Shown here piece after piece: positions 60,258-64,000 of a stretch of DNA of 64,000 nt (position 1 is the first letter of the stretch; every line of letters begins with the position of its first letter). The translations under genes and the position numbers were made by a program. The notes under the pieces are model-generated. The model was not told where the DNA came from. It did not search any database and saw only the letters and a list, made by a program, of their open reading frames with translations. The stretch comes from Triticum aestivum (Eukaryota > Streptophyta > Magnoliopsida > Poales > Poaceae): NCBI RefSeq assembly GCF_018294505.1, contig NC_057811.1, positions 28,914,618-28,978,617 of the forward strand, read 5' to 3'.

Positions 60258-60839
60258 TGTTGGAATTATGCGTCCTGCAACTATATTCAAATTGCTTGGA
60301 ATTGTTAATATTCGGAATACCTCATTATGGAATTGTACATGTATTTATACATGGAATTGATTTACATGTTTAGTATGGAATCGTTACTTGCTGGAATGTA
60401 CTTAAGTAATATATGCTTAAGGAAGTTGGTCGATTATCAGTGGAATACAATATACTATTTATATTGGAAAGACTACCTGAGTACACTGATGATTGGAAGG
60501 AACTAGATCGTATAATTAGATTACAGCCCTAATGTTGATCTACATAATTAGAGGAATTTACACTCTATTATGGCGCGTTGCTCACAAGTGCGTGCTTCTG
60601 GGACATAACGGGTAGAATCCGTTAACAGACAAATATGATCGTGGTTGGTAATTTGATCTGGACTATATCCCAGAAACTAGTGGAAAATACTAGGAATCTT
60701 ATATCTGTATAAGAGGTGGACTCTTTGGAAAGACTGTATAAGAAGGTCCCTACCCCTAGCCTCAGATATGCGAATTGTAAGCGGCACCACGGATAAGTGC
60801 AGAGGAAATAGGGGGTAGACCACAAATTTATTTTCAACA
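60258..60839 (+). repeat. 3' LTR of Copia G
   Basis: The LTR is 582 bp, TGTTG...CAACA, with more differences from its partner than Copia F shows per unit length, but still similar. Confidence 0.9.
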
Positions 60840-60844
60840 AATTA

Positions 60845-60929
60845 GGCTTCGCAGCAGAAGATAAATAAACAAATCAATTCCTTAAACATACCACAACAAA
60901 ATAGAGGAATCCATTATATAGACGAAACC
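60845..60929. repeat. Direct repeat copy 2, right piece
   Basis: GGCTTCGCAGCAGAAGATAA to GACGAAACC continues the copy interrupted at 46692 and matches 45970-46054. Confidence 0.8.
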
Positions 60930-61781
60930 GAATTCGATAAGGTATGTTGCATGATTCTTGGTCAACAGTTCAACACGATTTGTAGGAATCAAACTTAGGG
61001 TTCATATGAGAAATAACAAACAACTGCATACATCACTTGCTAGTTAGGTACAGAACCACACAATAAAGGTCGTCCATACCTATAATAGACGACCAGTAAC
61101 CTGTACGAACCCCATCTGGCAGATTTCTTGGACACATCAAAGAGGATGATGGAAGATGCCACACGGTATTACCGGTGGAACATACAGAAGGATTGTCACC
61201 ACGTGCACTCTTTCCCATGAGGGTGCAGTAGAGGAACGGATGATGCTCAGGGAGGAGGCTTGATTGGGGCGCCCAGATTGAGCGTTTGCGGCGGCTCACT
61301 TGAGAGTGCAGCATCGGGGATGAGGATTGGGGCATCCAGATCCAGGTCGTGCCTTGGTGGCGGCTCCCATGAGGGTGCGGCCGAGGAATCAATGGATCAA
61401 CACAGGCAGGAGGCGGCTAGGTAGAGGGTTCACGCAGGATCAGCACAGGGAGGAGGCAGCTAGGTCGAGGTTCATGGAGGTGCCCAGCTCGTGCGTGGTA
61501 TATGATAGGTTAGTCCATCAGCTAGGGTATGGGAGCCGTGAGGGGAAGTACGATTACATTAAGAGGGCATCTAATTGTTCCTAAGGAAAATAACCTCCCG
61601 TGGAATATGTAACCTCCTGTTGGATATGTAATGGCAAAGGTGGGAATTTTCCTTGTACTTATATCGAACGGCTATAGATTTTCAGTCAGTCCATTAAATG
61701 GTCAGATGTTTCTAATTTTTGTGGTAATTTATCTTTTTCTAGTTACCCCGTAAAGCACTTTTTATATTTAAATAAATTTGA
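60930..61781 (-). other. Probable 5' region of Helitron H1 with a possible captured exon
   Basis: 61030-61400 is GC-rich. The minus strand has a frame at 61392-61033 and, in another frame, DLDAPILIPDAALSSEPPQT and LNLGAPIKPPP, which look like a host coding sequence but match no family I know. From about 61680 the text parallels the 5' end of Helitron H3 (40730-40832) and ends at GA^T (61780-61782). The exon call is tentative. Confidence 0.35.
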
Positions 61782-61966
61782 TTCAAAAGATAAATAATGA
61801 GTAGAGGTCCTGTCAACTTTTCTGAGTACTTTGCTAATCAGAATATATTTTTTTATCTTAATACAATGCATTATTTAACTACTCTATTGACTTGTATTTA
61901 AAAACATCTATTTTTTTTAGCACGCATGAAAAACATAACATGTCTCTTTCCACCCATAACGAACTA

Positions 61967-64000
61967 CTAGTTCATTGAAGGTGCACGTTGCCGCACCTGT
62001 CCATTTTTACGATGAAATGATAGTACTTGTTAATACAGAAATGGAAGGTGGTATTAGTAATGGACTCGTAGGTCAGGTTTCAGTTTTCGGAAATGGAAGT
62101 CTTATTAGAAGATTGTGTTCAATTCAGCGCTAAGGCAAGGTTTTAAGTAGAATGACTCTTAAAATATAATCGTGCTTAACATAGAGTGCCTACATACTAA
62201 GTCTAGAAAACCAACTTTTAGCCCTTAAATAACCACGAGAACATACATCATTATAATTATAAACTCTGTGTTTTATTCATACATAATACAAGATCATTGT
62301 CAAACACATAACAATAGCAGACTCGGCACGAAATAACAGTGATATGACACGAAAAAAAAGGCATGGCTTGCTAGGCAGAAATCATGACAGCCATAATATT
62401 GTAAATTTGTAAATACAAGAATTTTCTTGAGCCTCTTATTTAGGATAAGCATTCAACTTAAGAACATGTGTGTGGGGATATACATGAACAAAGTCCGACA
62501 TACCCAATACATGAGCATACAAGATAGACTTGAGAATGTTTAAGAATTTTGCTGAGGTTCTTGCCACAAGAATTCTGTGAGATAATGGTGTACCTATGTA
62601 GAAGTGCTCACAACCTGAGATGGGTACGAGGAAAGTCGTTGCTACAGAAGCATACATGAAATGGGTTTTCTTACCAACCGCTTTGTCTTCCATTATCCAA
62701 CATTTGCACAAGAATAGCAAAAAGGACCAACGTTGTTTTCATTAGAAACAATTCCAAAATGTCAGGAGGTCAACTCTTACATATTTCATTCATTCCAGTT
62801 ATATTATTTATGAGCAAAAATACTACGAAGCACTCACCTTTTTCGAAACAGGCACACCATTAAAATTACTGCCAGCTTTACTCCTTTAGATGTCCAAGCC
62901 CTTCTGACGTGAGTTCCAGGAACAATTTTGGCTTTGACCTTACCTATGAACAGAGACAACTTTAGCCTACTCATATAAGCATAGAGAATTTACACATGAA
63001 ACCTTCACAAACAGGATAGCAGATGGTACAAAGATATCAGAAAGGGAATAAAGTCGCTTGGAAGAAAATGGGAAAGGTAAAACTATAATCTACTGAAGAA
63101 TAGTACTCCCTTTGTAAAGAAATATACGGAGTTTAGATCACTACGGTGATCTAAACGCTCCTATATTTCTTTACGGAGGGAGTAGTACCTAATGGTAGTT
63201 GCAAGGGCCAAAAGGAAAGTCCATTGAGCATCTCCCAAGGCCAAACAAATTGTTTCTCGAACTACAGTTTGAAAGCCCCTCATATTGTCCCTATGTTGAT
63301 GATCTAATTAGCACAATAATTGCCACATGGATTATCGCTACTGAAATGTAGAAAATTACTGACATGGAAATCAGAAAAGCTTGACACTGGACTAAGTTAA
63401 ATATTATCTTTACTCTCTATCACAAAATAACACCTGTTAATATAGGGCGTGTAGAGGAAGAAAAAAAACAAGTATGCTATTGTCTATAGCAGATATAGTT
63501 GAACGCAATGCTGGATCAAACGATAGAAAATTTCTGTGCAACTTAGATCTCTCTCTCCATATATTGGTCAAATTAAAACTAATAATCACCAAAGGAAATG
63601 TCTTTTGGCTAGCTCCCAAAGTAATTTGTAAGACAAAAAAAAGTTTAAGAAGCGAAGCATACCACGAATTGAACTGTCTATTTTACTAAAGCAAGTGGCT
63701 GCTATTTAGGTCTAGTAAATAGCAAATTGACCAACAACCTTTTTCCCAAATTGAAAGGAATACAGTTCTCAGCTCTCACCATGGTGATTATACAATCTGG
63801 ATTATCGAGCTGTAGCTAGTCAACTTATGTTATTGGCATATGTACCATTGTGTTGGTCACTGGTAATGGACAAAGCCATGAGTGAAGGAACAGGAAATGA
63901 CAGAACTAGGATTTCTAGAATTTCAAAATTCAAACTATCTAGTTTTACGGAGTGATGTGAAATATGCAAAAGTAACTGGTAATAAAAATGTAAAATCAAA
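61967..64000 (-). mobile_element. Helitron-like element H4, 3' part, runs off the window
   Basis: The plus strand shows host A, CTAG (61967-61970), spacer, then GGTGC (61980-61984) pairing with GCACC (61993-61997), again a minus-strand Helitron 3' end. No right border is seen before 64000. The minus strand has exon-like pieces: 62720-62436 (MEDKAVG then KTHFMYASVATTFLVPISG) and about 62945-62840 (KIVPGTHVRRAW, followed by a GTGAGT donor). These may be captured gene fragments of unknown family. The short stretch 61782-61966 before it is AT-rich and featureless. Confidence 0.45.
63106..63182. mobile_element. Stowaway MITE, 77 bp
   Basis: CTCCCTTTGTAAAGAAATAT is the inverse of ATATTTCTTTACGGAGGGAG with one or two mismatches. 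TA flanks at 63104-63105 and 63183-63184. The whole element folds into one hairpin (TTTAGATCAC / GTGATCTAAA at the centre). Confidence 0.92.

Larger units (their letters stand above)
46693..60839 (+). mobile_element. Copia-like LTR retrotransposon G, degenerate, containing Copia F
   Basis: LTRs begin TGTTGGAATTATGCG and end TTTTCAACA. The flanks AATCA (46688-46692) and AATTA (60840-60844) are a 5-bp duplication with one change. The undisturbed first copy of the direct repeat reads AAATCAGGCTTC, which confirms the original site. A primer site of Met-tRNA type (TGGCATCAGCGC) follows the 5' LTR and AAGTGGGAGA precedes the 3' LTR, both typical of Copia. Coding sequence is badly decayed. Copia F is inserted at 48587-58213. 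Confidence 0.88.
10035..61781 (-). mobile_element. Helitron-like element H1, split by CACTA C and Copia G/F (tentative)
   Basis: On the minus strand the sequence ends in a GC-rich hairpin, a short spacer and CTAG followed by T, the form of a Helitron 3' end (plus strand 10035-10063). No partner 5' end lies before CACTA C at 10949. At 61680-61781 there is sequence similar to the 5' end of Helitron H3 (40730-40832), with shared GGTNNGATGTTTCTAATT and CTTTTTAT words. It stops at GA^T, that is TC at the minus-strand 5' end. If these two ends belong together, the element without its insertions is a little under 4 kb. Nothing between them encodes Rep or helicase, so it would be non-autonomous. The pairing is inference. 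Confidence 0.4.

Overview
The window looks like a plant genome, most likely Triticeae (wheat, Aegilops or a close relative). I see no complete host gene, no tRNA or rRNA gene and no CRISPR array. Almost all of it is transposable elements inserted into one another. The family calls (CACTA with TNP2 transposase, Athila-like Gypsy, Angela-like Copia, Stowaway, PIF/Harbinger, Helitron) rest on termini, target-site duplications (TSDs) and recognisable but mostly broken proteins. I could run no database search, so family names inside superfamilies are left open.

Left part, 1-10034. The 3' end of one CACTA element (A) ends at 1837 and appears to sit inside a second, related CACTA (B), whose remaining 3' half runs from 1838 to 7374. 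B carries a broken PF03004-type (Transposase_24) gene and, upstream of it, two near-perfect palindromes built from head-to-head copies of a B3-domain fragment. After B come a gag scrap, a short tandem duplication and a 1.44-kb PIF/Harbinger-like element with a TTA duplication (8186-9626).

Centre, 10035-44698. A CACTA element (C) of 33.7 kb spans 10949-44695, with matching CACTAGTAGAAAA termini and CTT duplications. It has two genes. Gene 1 is a TNP2 transposase, one frame of about 1,100 codons with eight in-frame stops and no frameshift. Gene 2 is a long protein ending in a Ulp1/C48 cysteine-protease domain. Two Gypsy elements interrupt gene 2. E (19744-28370, TSD TAATA) lies in the intron just before the start codon. 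D (30442-42472, TSD CTAAG) lies in a coding exon. Each Gypsy carries a Helitron-like insertion (H2, H3), and H2 contains a Stowaway MITE. D keeps most of gag-pol plus a third open frame.

Right part, 44699-64000. A duplicated segment of unknown origin is split by a degenerate Copia element (G, 46693-60839, imperfect TSD). G contains a younger Copia with nearly identical LTRs (F, 48587-58213, TSD TATAT). Helitron-like 3' termini occur at 10035, 26653, 39097 and 61967, all on the minus strand. The first may belong to one Helitron whose 5' end is near 61781, which would make it the host of C and of G plus F. The last opens another Helitron that runs off the window.

The inferred order of events is Helitron H1, then CACTA C and Copia G inside it, then Gypsy E and D inside C and Copia F inside G, then Helitrons H2 and H3 inside E and D.
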